From positions 1 through 35,562 of the forward strand of contig DASXBJ010000080.1 in NCBI GenBank assembly GCA_036491755.1: a DNA stretch of 35,562 nt, given 5' to 3'. This document shows positions 23,262 to 30,185 of the stretch, in pieces. The notes beneath the pieces were generated by a model. The model was not told the origin of the DNA. It worked only from the letters and a program-made list of their open reading frames with translations, and did not search any database. The translations under genes and the position numbers were made by a program. Source of the DNA: DASXBJ01 sp036491755 (GTDB taxonomy: Bacteria; Chloroflexota; Dormibacteria; Dormibacterales; Dormibacteraceae). Within the stretch, counting starts at the first letter, position 1. Every line of letters begins with the position of its first letter.

Positions 23262-23861
23262 TCACGCGCAAAGCCCGACAAAGTTCTCGTAGAGGCGCAG
23301 ACCGTCAGGGCCGCTTTTCTCGGGGTGAAACTGGGTGCCCATGACGTTTTCCCTCGCCGCCACGGCGGCAGGCGAGTGCTCGCTCGACCCCACGGCGCCG
23401 CCAGTCGCCCCCGGCGTGTAGGAGTGCACGAAGTAGAAATAGGAGCTGTCGTCGATGCCCTGCCAGAGCGGCGATCGCTCGAGCTGCGCCACCCTGCACC
23501 AGCCGATCACCGGCAGGCGTTCGCTGGTGCTCACCTCGCTCACGATTCCCGGCAGCAGCCCCAGACCCTGGTGGCGACCATGCTCGAGCGACTCCTCGAA
23601 GAGGAGCTGGTAACCAAGGCACACGCCGAGCAGCGGCTTGCCGCGCCGGGCCAGCTCGACGACCCGCGAGCCCAGTCCGTTCTGCTCGAGCCTGGCCAGG
23701 GCCGGAGCAAATGCACCCACCCCGGGAAGCACCAGCCCATCCGCGCTCTCGAGCTCGGCCGGGTCGTCGGTCAGCAGCGCTTGGGCGCCGACCTTGGCCA
23801 GCGCGCGCTCGACCGATCGCACGTTGCCGACGCCGTAGTCGACGATCGCGATCACCGTCAC
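23262..23861 (-). CDS. hisH: imidazole glycerol phosphate synthase, glutaminase subunit
   Basis: This class I glutamine amidotransferase of 199 residues supplies ammonia to HisF. The nucleophile Cys is in GVCLGYQLLFEES and the catalytic His-x-Glu in GTQFHPEKSG; VDYGVGNVRSVERAL is the typical N-terminus. GTG at 23861 overlaps the hisB stop by four bases. Confidence 0.95.
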   Translation of the reverse strand: MTVIAIVDYGVGNVRSVERALAKVGAQALLTDDPAELESADGLVLPGVGAFAPALARLEQNGLGSRVVELARRGKPLLGVCLGYQLLFEESLEHGRHQGLGLLPGIVSEVSTSERLPVIGWCRVAQLERSPLWQGIDDSSYFYFVHSYTPGATGGAVGSSEHSPAAVAARENVMGTQFHPEKSGPDGLRLYENFVGLCA

Positions 23862-24442
23862 CCCAGGAGGCCCTTGGACGATGGGATGCCGCCGCCTGGA
23901 ATGGACGCCATCGCCTGTCGCAGGGCCAACCCGAGCGCCTTGAACGTCGCCTCGGCGACATGGTGGCGGTTGCGGCCGCGGATCACGTCGACGTGGATGG
24001 TCGCCCCAAGGTGGATCGAGAAGGCACGCCAGAACTCCTCCAGCACCTCGGATTCCAGGCTCCCGATCCGGCCGCGGAGCGGGACGTTATAGACAAGGTA
24101 AGGCCGCTTGCCGAGATCGACAACGACGCGCGCCAGCGATTCGTCGAGCGGCGCATACGCGGACGCAAACCTGGCGATGGAGGTGCGCGGCCCGAGCGCT
24201 TGCGACAGCGCCTGCCCGGCGACGATTCCCGCGTCCTCAACCAGGTGGTGCGTGTCGACCTCGACGTCGCCCGCGCCGCGCATCGTGATGTCGAACCCGC
24301 CGTAACGCGCGACCTGCTCCAGCATGTGGTCGAGGAACGCGACCCCGGTCGAGACCTTGATGCGGCCGCTCCCTTCGAGCACGACCTTGGCCGTGAGCTG
24401 AGTCTCTCGACTCTTGCGGACGACATGCCCTTCCCTACTCAA
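23858..24442 (-). CDS. hisB: imidazoleglycerol-phosphate dehydratase
   Basis: The 194-residue monofunctional enzyme has the duplicated metal motifs FLDHMLEQVARYG with DTHHLVEDAGI, and FWRAFSIHLG with GRNRHHVAEATFKALG. The TTG start at 24442 sits behind GGAGGTGA and overlaps the hisD end by eight bases. No phosphatase domain is fused. Confidence 0.95.
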   Translation of the reverse strand: MSREGHVVRKSRETQLTAKVVLEGSGRIKVSTGVAFLDHMLEQVARYGGFDITMRGAGDVEVDTHHLVEDAGIVAGQALSQALGPRTSIARFASAYAPLDESLARVVVDLGKRPYLVYNVPLRGRIGSLESEVLEEFWRAFSIHLGATIHVDVIRGRNRHHVAEATFKALGLALRQAMASIPGGGIPSSKGLLG

Positions 24443-25706
24443 GTCTCACCTCCACGGCGTGGGCGTGCGCGCCCAGCCCTTCCATCTCCGCGAGGCGGAC
24501 GCACGCCTCGCGCAGCATCTCGAGATCGCCGCGGTTCAAGGTGAGGACACTCGTCCGCTTCAAGAACGTGTGGACGCCCAATGGCGACGAGAAGCGCGCG
24601 GCCCCTGACGTCGGCAGCGTGTGGTTGGGTCCCGCCACGTAATCACCCAGGGGCACCGTGGCGTAGGGCCCCACGAAGATTGCGCCGGCACTCTCGACCT
24701 GGGTGGCGAGCCTCGCCGCGTTGGCGGTGACGATCAACAGGTGTTCGGGCGCGAAGCGGTTGACGATGTCCACGGCCTGGTCGAGATCGTCCGCGACGAT
24801 CAAGCAGCAGTTCGCCTTGCGGATGATGTCTGCGCGCTCGAGCCCGCGCACCAAGCTCTCCAGCTCCTCCTCGACGCGGTCTGCGAGACGTGAGGAATCC
24901 GTGACCAGCACCGCCCAGGCGAGCGGGTCGTGCTCCAGTTGAGCAGCCAGGTCCGCCGCCACGAAGTCCGGCCGCGCTCGAGCGTCCGCGATTACCATCA
25001 CCTCGGTTGGCCCGGCGATGCCATCGACACCCACGGCGCCGAACACCTCCTTCTTGGCGAGCGTGACGTAGATGTTGCCGGGACCGGCCACGACGTCGAC
25101 GCGAGGGATGGTGGCCGTCCCGTAGGCGAGCGCCGCGATCGCCTGCGCTCCACCGATGCGATACACGGCATCGGCGCCGGCGATGTGCGCGGCCGCCAGG
25201 ATCGCCGGCGGCACAGTACCGTCGGCTCGCGGCGGCGTGGCCACCACGACCTCGTCGACTTTGGCGACCCTGGCCGGGATGACGGTCATCAGCACGGTCG
25301 ACGGATACGCGGCGCGGCCGCCGGGCGCGTACAGGCCTGCCCTGCGCACGGCTCGCGTGATCAGCTTCAGCCCGGGTGGACCTGTCGTCGCAGCCTGCGT
25401 CTGCCGGGTGTGGAAATCGCGGATCCGTTGCGCCGCGAACTCGAGGGCCGCGAGGTCTGCCGCGGGTAGGCGATCCGCCGCCGCCTGGAGCTCGCCCTTG
25501 GGGATCTCGAACGACTCGTCGTCAGCCGGCGCCCAGCCGTCGAACTGCTGGCCCAGCTCGCGCAGCGCAAGGTCGCCTTCCGCCGCCACCCGTGCGCAGA
25601 TGCCGGCCACGACCGTCCTCTCGTGCGAGAACTGGGAGAGGTCGAGGTGGCGGCGAGACATGGGTGAGTCCAGCCACGAGCCGGCGTCGAAACGCTTAAC
25701 CGGCAC
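24435..25706 (-). CDS. hisD: histidinol dehydrogenase
   Basis: The 423-residue enzyme carries out the last two oxidations to histidine. Family segments are GLYAPGGRAAYPSTVLMTVIP, YRIGGAQAIAALAYGT, VDVVAGPGNIYVTLAK, DGIAGPTEVMVIAD and GPNHTLPTSGAARFSSPL. The start is the GTG at 25706, five to six bases after GGGAGG and inside the last codons of hisG (11-base overlap). Confidence 0.96.
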   Translation of the reverse strand: MPVKRFDAGSWLDSPMSRRHLDLSQFSHERTVVAGICARVAAEGDLALRELGQQFDGWAPADDESFEIPKGELQAAADRLPAADLAALEFAAQRIRDFHTRQTQAATTGPPGLKLITRAVRRAGLYAPGGRAAYPSTVLMTVIPARVAKVDEVVVATPPRADGTVPPAILAAAHIAGADAVYRIGGAQAIAALAYGTATIPRVDVVAGPGNIYVTLAKKEVFGAVGVDGIAGPTEVMVIADARARPDFVAADLAAQLEHDPLAWAVLVTDSSRLADRVEEELESLVRGLERADIIRKANCCLIVADDLDQAVDIVNRFAPEHLLIVTANAARLATQVESAGAIFVGPYATVPLGDYVAGPNHTLPTSGAARFSSPLGVHTFLKRTSVLTLNRGDLEMLREACVRLAEMEGLGAHAHAVEVRLE

Positions 25707-26346
25707 CGTTGCCTCCCTCGCGCAGCCTGGCCACGACCGACTGCAGCGCCTCGGTTCGCGTCTTGAGGCTTGCCTGGTTGGCGATGAGGCGCGCGGTCGA
25801 GGAGCCAAGCGTGGCTGTGACGCGCAGGTGATTCTCACGCAGGGTGCGGCCGGTGGCGGTCAGGTCGACGATCCCGTCGACCAGGCCGACCAGGGGCGCC
25901 AGCTCGACGGAGCCGTGCAGCCGCACCACCTCGACCGCCTGCCCTCGCGCCTCGAACCACGCCGATGCGGTGCGCGGGTACTTCGTTGCGACCCGAAGCA
26001 GCGGGGGCCATGTTTCCGGGCCGTTGAGCCGCGAACGTTCAGGCACGGCGAGCACCATGCTGCAGGCTCCGAAACGCAGGTCGACCAGCTCGTAGTGCGA
26101 GCCCGGAGACTCCCACAGGATGTCCTTGCCGACGATACCGAGGTCGGCGGCGCCGTGGTCGACGTAGGCAGGCACGTCGGTCGGGCGAACCAGGATGACG
26201 CGCAGGTTGGGACGATCCACGAGCAGCTGCCTTCCCACCTCCTCCGCGCTGAGACGCGCCACGCGCGAGCGGGCCAGCAGCTTCAGCGCGCCGCTGAGCA
26301 GCGCGCCCGTGGGGACGGCGATCGACACCCTGGCCTGGGCCGTCAC
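25696..26346 (-). CDS. hisG: ATP phosphoribosyltransferase, short form
   Basis: The 216-residue catalytic subunit begins histidine synthesis. It lacks the C-terminal regulatory domain, so it belongs to the short HisG class that needs HisZ, encoded immediately upstream. Motifs are SIAVPTGALLSGAL, AADLGIVGKDILWE, and the PRPP loop DLTATGRTLRENHL. The start is the GTG at 26346, overlapping the hisZ stop (GTGA). It is probably feedback inhibited by histidine through HisZ. Confidence 0.95.
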   Translation of the reverse strand: MTAQARVSIAVPTGALLSGALKLLARSRVARLSAEEVGRQLLVDRPNLRVILVRPTDVPAYVDHGAADLGIVGKDILWESPGSHYELVDLRFGACSMVLAVPERSRLNGPETWPPLLRVATKYPRTASAWFEARGQAVEVVRLHGSVELAPLVGLVDGIVDLTATGRTLRENHLRVTATLGSSTARLIANQASLKTRTEALQSVVARLREGGNGAG

Positions 26347-27599
26347 GCGAGCCCACCGGCGAGCCTGCCCGCCACCTGTTCGGGCGGCAGACGTCGCGTG
26401 CGCTGCCCGCGGACAGTCCACGAGACGTCTGAGTCGTTATGGCAGTGGATGAGGTTGGTCGCGCCCACGGCGTGCCACCACCCCTTCGCCTCCACCCCGG
26501 TTCGCGACTGCGTATCGACCACGGCGCGCATGCCAAAGAGACGAAGCGTCGATCCCAACCTGACTGCCGTTCCCATGCCTGGAGCTGTCCAGGCCACGGC
26601 GGCGTCCAGGCGCGGGAGAGCGGGCGGCCGCGATGCGTGGGTGAGCATCTCTGAGACCAGGTCGAGCTGCACCATGAAGCCCGTCGCGGGCGCGGCTCGT
26701 CCAAAGCGCTCGAGAAGGCGGTCGTAGCGGCCGCCCTGCGCCACCGGCCGGCCGAGCTCCGGCCCGAAGCCTTCGAAGATGACCCCCGTGTAATAGTCGA
26801 AGTCGCGCAGCGCTCCAAGGTCGAGGTTCACGACCTCGCCCAGGCCGTGGGTGATCAGGAGCTCACGGACCTGGGAGAGCTCTTCCAGGGCCATTTCCGA
26901 TCGCTTGTTGCGCACGAGTCCACCCGCGGCCTGCAGGATCTCCGGGCCACCGCGCAATGCCGGGAAGCGAAGGAGCAGCTCGTGCTCCGCCGACCGCAGC
27001 GGCGTGCGTTCGAGCAGCGACTCGAGGGCGACGAAGTCACGCGCGGCCAGGGCGGCCCGGACATCAGCTTTCACATCCGGCGGCAGCTTGACCGCATCCA
27101 TGATCCCGTGGAAGAACTCCGCGTGTCCGACGTCGATCTGGTAGCGCCTTATGCCTGCCGCCTCGAGGCAGCGAGCGGCGAGCGCGATGACCTCTGCGTC
27201 CGCCACCGGGCCGGGTGCGCCGATGAGCTCGGCGCCGACCTGGTACGTCTCGCGGCGCTGCTGAAACCGTTCTTCGTCGGTCGACAGAACCGGGCCGGCA
27301 TAACAGAGACGGAGAGGCAGCTTCGCCGAGCGCAGCTTGCCGGCGACGACACGCGCCACCGGAACGGTTCTCTCCCCGACCAGGGCGAGGACGTCGCCGC
27401 GAGCGTCGGTGAACTTGAAGAGGCGGCGCCGCTGCTCGAGCCCAAGACCGAGCTCCAGGACGTCGAGGTGCTCGACCAGCGGCGTGATGATGTGGCGGTA
27501 GCCCCAACGGCGCATCTCCGCGAGCAGCGATTCCTGCGCATCGCGAAGGATCTCGGCCTCGGCCGGCAGAAGGTCGCGAAAACCGGGAACGCCGCCCAG
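26343..27599 (-). CDS. hisZ: ATP phosphoribosyltransferase regulatory subunit, probable CTG start
   Basis: This HisRS-like paralog, about 418 residues, regulates short HisG. Segments include WGYRHIITPLVEHLDVL, RRETYQVGAELIGAPG, DYYTGVIFEGFGP and LGRPVAQGGRYDRLLERFG. It has no anticodon-binding domain. The first ATG (27515) would cut off the family N-terminus: in frame upstream the sequence reads VPGFRDLLPAEAEIL, matching the G-x-RD-x-LP start of HisZ proteins. Up to the TGA at about 27667 there is no ATG, GTG or TTG, but CTG at 27599-27597 sits seven bases after AGGGAG. I take that as the start. The GAG directly touching the 27515 ATG is too close to serve as a ribosome site. Confidence 0.88.
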   Translation of the reverse strand: MGGVPGFRDLLPAEAEILRDAQESLLAEMRRWGYRHIITPLVEHLDVLELGLGLEQRRRLFKFTDARGDVLALVGERTVPVARVVAGKLRSAKLPLRLCYAGPVLSTDEERFQQRRETYQVGAELIGAPGPVADAEVIALAARCLEAAGIRRYQIDVGHAEFFHGIMDAVKLPPDVKADVRAALAARDFVALESLLERTPLRSAEHELLLRFPALRGGPEILQAAGGLVRNKRSEMALEELSQVRELLITHGLGEVVNLDLGALRDFDYYTGVIFEGFGPELGRPVAQGGRYDRLLERFGRAAPATGFMVQLDLVSEMLTHASRPPALPRLDAAVAWTAPGMGTAVRLGSTLRLFGMRAVVDTQSRTGVEAKGWWHAVGATNLIHCHNDSDVSWTVRGQRTRRLPPEQVAGRLAGGLA

Positions 27600-27678
27600 C
27601 TGTGGACTCCCTGAGTCGGGACTACCGGGGGTGAAGAGACCTCCGGGCCGCGGCCTCGGGAGTCAGGTCGGTCCGCAT

Positions 27679-27730
27679 CTCAGCTGTCGTCATCGTCATC
27701 GTCGTCGTCAGCGTCGTCGTCAGCGTCGGC
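27679..27730. repeat. trinucleotide repeat encoding Asp runs
   Basis: Repeated GTC/ATC units (GAC/GAT on the coding strand) encode the Asp-rich tail of the TPR protein. Such tracts can change length by slippage in steps of one residue. Confidence 0.7.
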
Positions 27731-28546
27731 CGAGAAGTCGACCGGCTCGGCCTCGTCCTCGACCGCGTGCATGCCTTCTTCCAGCTCGTCCGTGACGGGC
27801 GCGGCCACGAGCGTCTCCTCCTCATCGTCGTCGGTGAAGACCTCGATGTCACGCGACAAGAGGCTCTCCTTGGTATAGGGGCGGAACTCGACCTCGCGCT
27901 TGCGGCGCATGGGGAAGCTCGGCTTGCCGGCAAAGTGAGGGTCCTGGTACGTCTCTCGCACGATCAGCTTCACCGTCGTGCCTTCGCACGACGTCACCCC
28001 GCCCTGGTACCGGTTGCCGCCTCGCATGAACTTGATGAGCCGGCGGGCCAGCTTGGCCTCCAGGTTGCCCAGGCGCACGCCGCGCGAGGTTTCCGCCCAG
28101 ATGCCGTCGCCGTCGACGCGCAGCTCGGCGACGTCTCCCGCCGCGACCTTGGAGCAGATGTCGTGGCTCGAGCCCTCGAGCGGCGTGATGATGGTCTTGC
28201 CCATCTCCTCGACAAAGAGGTTGAGGTCAACACGGGTGCCGCCGACCTTGAGGCCTTCCTTCTGGTGCAGGAGCGCGTTGATGCGCGCCGCGTTCTTCTT
28301 GGCGATGGAGTTCATCGGGTTGAGCTTCAGCGCCACCTCGTAGGACGCCTTCGCGTCCTTCAGCTTGCCGAGCTCCGAGAGCGCCTTGCCGAGCCGGTTG
28401 TGTGTCTCCTCGTCGGCGCCGAAGTTCTCGATGATGAAGCGATTGAGCTTCACCGCCTCATCCCACTTGCCGGCGATTGCGAGCTGCACGGCATCGTCCG
28501 CGTACTGCGACCGTGGCTTGAGGTGTTCGCTGGTTTCAGTCTTCAA
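27680..28546 (-). CDS. TPR protein with a poly-aspartate tail
   Basis: This protein is 288 residues long. Residues 15-85 form two tetratricopeptide-like helix pairs (AVQLAIAGKWDEAVKLNRFI, RLGKALSELGKLKDAKASYE, then ALKLNPMNSIAKKNAARIN). A middle domain of about 95-215 is not recognised; it contains DGIWAETSRGVRLGNLEAK and a basic stretch RRLIKFMRGGNRYQGGV that might bind nucleic acid. The last 60 residues are very acidic and end in runs of Asp. The TTG start at 28546 follows GGAG by seven bases. A TATACT box (28604-28609) and a hairpin lie upstream. It precedes hisZ by 80 bases and may head that operon. Confidence 0.85.
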   Translation of the reverse strand: MKTETSEHLKPRSQYADDAVQLAIAGKWDEAVKLNRFIIENFGADEETHNRLGKALSELGKLKDAKASYEVALKLNPMNSIAKKNAARINALLHQKEGLKVGGTRVDLNLFVEEMGKTIITPLEGSSHDICSKVAAGDVAELRVDGDGIWAETSRGVRLGNLEAKLARRLIKFMRGGNRYQGGVTSCEGTTVKLIVRETYQDPHFAGKPSFPMRRKREVEFRPYTKESLLSRDIEVFTDDDEEETLVAAPVTDELEEGMHAVEDEAEPVDFSADADDDADDDDDDDDS

Positions 28547-28572
28547 TCAGGAGCTCCATAGCACTGGTATCC

Positions 28573-28588
28573 CGCGACAAAGGTCGCG
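28573..28588 (-). other. hairpin in the 5' UTR of the TPR gene
   Basis: CGCGAC and GTCGCG, with a 4-base loop, form a stem of at least six pairs (seven with the flanking C-G), between the TATACT box and the TPR gene's ribosome site. It could stabilise the mRNA or control translation. Confidence 0.4.
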
Positions 28589-28603
28589 GAAAGGGGGGCA
28601 TCG

Positions 28604-28609
28604 AGTATA
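28604..28609 (-). promoter_or_regulatory. -10 box of the TPR gene, perhaps also of the his operon
   Basis: TATACT (reverse strand) lies 57 bases before the TTG at 28546, giving a real 5' leader of about 50 bases with a Shine-Dalgarno, unlike the leaderless genes nearby. No clear his promoter was found between 27600 and 27679, so read-through from here is possible. Confidence 0.45.
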
Positions 28610-28662
28610 AGTTCTGGCGCGCTACGAGAGCTGATCCCGCCCAAGATGGCATTCTCTGCGTC

Positions 28663-29973
28663 GTGCGTCCTGCCCTCCTCGCCGCCGCCTGCGCCGCGCT
28701 GGTCGTCATGTCGGGCTGCTCCATGGCCGGACCCGGCGGCCCGACCCGCCCCACCCTCCACATCGGGGTCGACCTTCCTCTTACGGGGCCCGAGGGGCGA
28801 GGCGCGACGCCTGCCCTCAACGGAATCCGGTTCTTCGTCCAGCAGCACCCGACTCTTGACGGTTTCGCCGTCTCCATCGTCTCCAGGGACGACGCCGGCG
28901 GCGGACCGCCCAACCCGCAGCTGGGCGCAGCCAACATCACGGCGTTTCTGAAGGACCCGTCGCTGATCGGCGTCATCGGCCCGTTCGACTCGGCGGTCGC
29001 GCGCAAGGAAATACCGGTCGCCAACGCGGCCGGCCTGGCGATGGTCAGCCCGTCCGCAGGGAGCACATGCCTGACCAAGGACACAATCTTGCCGGCCGGC
29101 CTGGACGCAGCCCGCGTCGCTGTGCCATGCCAGGACGCGGGCCTGCCGCCGGCCTCTGAGCTCCGGCCGACGCATGTCAACAACTTCTTCCGCCTCGCCC
29201 CCACAGACGACCTGCAGGGCCCCGCGGCGGCCGACTTTGCCGCCAAGAACCTTCACCTGCTGCGGGTCGCGGTCATGTCGGACAACGAAGCCTACGGCCA
29301 GGCCCTGGCTGCCGGGTTCACGGCCAGGTTCCAGAAGCTGGGAGGAAGCGTGGTCGGCCAGCTGGCGTTCGATCCCGCGGCGGCGGTCGACGCCACGCCG
29401 TTCTTGAGGCGAGTCAAGGCGGATGGGGCGCAGGCGGTCTACTACGGCGGCGCGACAGCGGGCAGGGGCTGCACCGTCCGCGCCCAGATGAAAGGCATCT
29501 TCGACGCCGGCGTGGCGACGCCGTTCCTGGGATCGGACGGCATCGCCGAGGACCCCGCCTGCGTCAGCGCCGCGACGGGCAACGCGCTGGGCATCTTCGC
29601 AACAGTGGCCGGGGTGGACGCAGGCTCTGCGGCCGGCGCGGCCAGGACCATCGCGGCGTTTCGAGCCGCCTTCGGCCGCATTTCCGACTACGGGCCGTAC
29701 ACGATCGCGGCCTACGACGCCACGGCCGTCCTCTATTCGGCGATCGATCGGGCGATCCGGGCCGCGGGCGGGCAGCTGCCGGTTCGGGGCAACGTGGTCT
29801 CCCAGCTGTCGGCTACGCAAGCCTTCCCCGGGGCGATCGGGCCGATCGGCTTCGACCCCGCCGGCGACAACACCACGCGGGTGATTTCCGTCTTTCAAAC
29901 AGCGGGCGAGGACGCCAGAACTCCGTGGAAGCTTGCTGGGGCCATTGATTACAGCGCCGCGCTCCCTTATTGA
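28663..29973 (+). CDS. branched-chain amino-acid ABC transporter, binding lipoprotein 1
   Basis: The 436-residue extracytoplasmic solute-binding protein is of the LivJ / periplasmic-binding type 1 fold. The signal peptide ends in the lipobox VMSGC with lipidated Cys19. Typical segments are IGVDLPLTGPEGRG, LIGVIGPFDSAVARKEIPVAN, LAMVSPSAGSTCL, NNFFRLAPTDDLQGPAAADF and AVMSDNEAYGQALAAGF. GTG at 28663 follows CATTCT (28650-28655) by seven bases. It is a clear paralog of the next protein but more diverged, so it may bind a different ligand. It lies upstream of the operon, divergent to the TPR gene. Confidence 0.9.
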   Translation: MRPALLAAACAALVVMSGCSMAGPGGPTRPTLHIGVDLPLTGPEGRGATPALNGIRFFVQQHPTLDGFAVSIVSRDDAGGGPPNPQLGAANITAFLKDPSLIGVIGPFDSAVARKEIPVANAAGLAMVSPSAGSTCLTKDTILPAGLDAARVAVPCQDAGLPPASELRPTHVNNFFRLAPTDDLQGPAAADFAAKNLHLLRVAVMSDNEAYGQALAAGFTARFQKLGGSVVGQLAFDPAAAVDATPFLRRVKADGAQAVYYGGATAGRGCTVRAQMKGIFDAGVATPFLGSDGIAEDPACVSAATGNALGIFATVAGVDAGSAAGAARTIAAFRAAFGRISDYGPYTIAAYDATAVLYSAIDRAIRAAGGQLPVRGNVVSQLSATQAFPGAIGPIGFDPAGDNTTRVISVFQTAGEDARTPWKLAGAIDYSAALPY

Positions 29974-30185
29974 TAGCGTGATAGACTCACGCCCGGTCGT
30001 GACTTGACTTGCGGGCCACCGCAGGTCAATAGTTTCCAACGGAGTAGCGGTTCGGCCACCCCCATGTGGCCGCACTCGACGCCGGCGCACTCTCGCCCCG
30101 ACCGTGTTGGGAAGAGGGCGGCGAGTGATGGGAATCCAATGGCATGAGCGCTTGCGGCCTCCCAGGAATCACAAGGGGGAACCAT
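29974..30185 (+). promoter_or_regulatory. structured leader and promoter region of the second binding-protein gene
   Basis: This 212-base gap holds no gene. It contains TAGACT (29982-29987) as a possible -10 box, then three possible hairpins: arms 30004-30014 and 30019-30029 (11 bases each, one mismatch), CGGCCAC (30053-30059) with GTGGCCG (30066-30072), and CACTC/TCGCC near 30088-30097 with GGCGAGTG (30120-30127). An AGGGGG ribosome site precedes the ATG at 30186. The arrangement suggests a regulated RNA leader, but it matches no riboswitch class I can name. Confidence 0.45.
30004..30029. promoter_or_regulatory. 26-bp inverted repeat, operator or terminator
   Basis: TTGACTTGCGG and CCGCAGGTCAA are inverted copies with one mismatch around GCCA. 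The left arm contains a -35-like TTGACT, and AATAGT (30028-30033) could be its -10 at an 18-base spacing, so a dimeric regulator bound here would cover the promoter. It could instead be a factor-dependent terminator for the gene before it. Confidence 0.5.

Noticed and set aside
25156..26727. 523-residue open frame on the plus strand
   Set aside because: Antisense to hisD, hisG and hisZ; no family motif.
27600..27679. histidine-rich leader peptide or T-box before hisZ
   Set aside because: No run of His codons, no T-box consensus and no terminator/antiterminator pair was found in the 80-base gap.
28539..28562. seven-codon ORF ATG-GAG-CTC... ending TGA over the TPR gene start
   Set aside because: Too short and lacking regulatory codons. 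The ATG overlaps the ribosome site of the TPR gene, but nothing shows that it is translated.
28543..30090. 515-residue open frame on the minus strand
   Set aside because: Shadow of the first binding lipoprotein gene; repetitive Arg/Gly/Asp composition.
30053..30127. known riboswitch (glycine, c-di-GMP, SAM) in the leader of the second binding-protein gene
   Set aside because: The conserved cores of these classes were looked for by eye and not found; only generic hairpins are supported.
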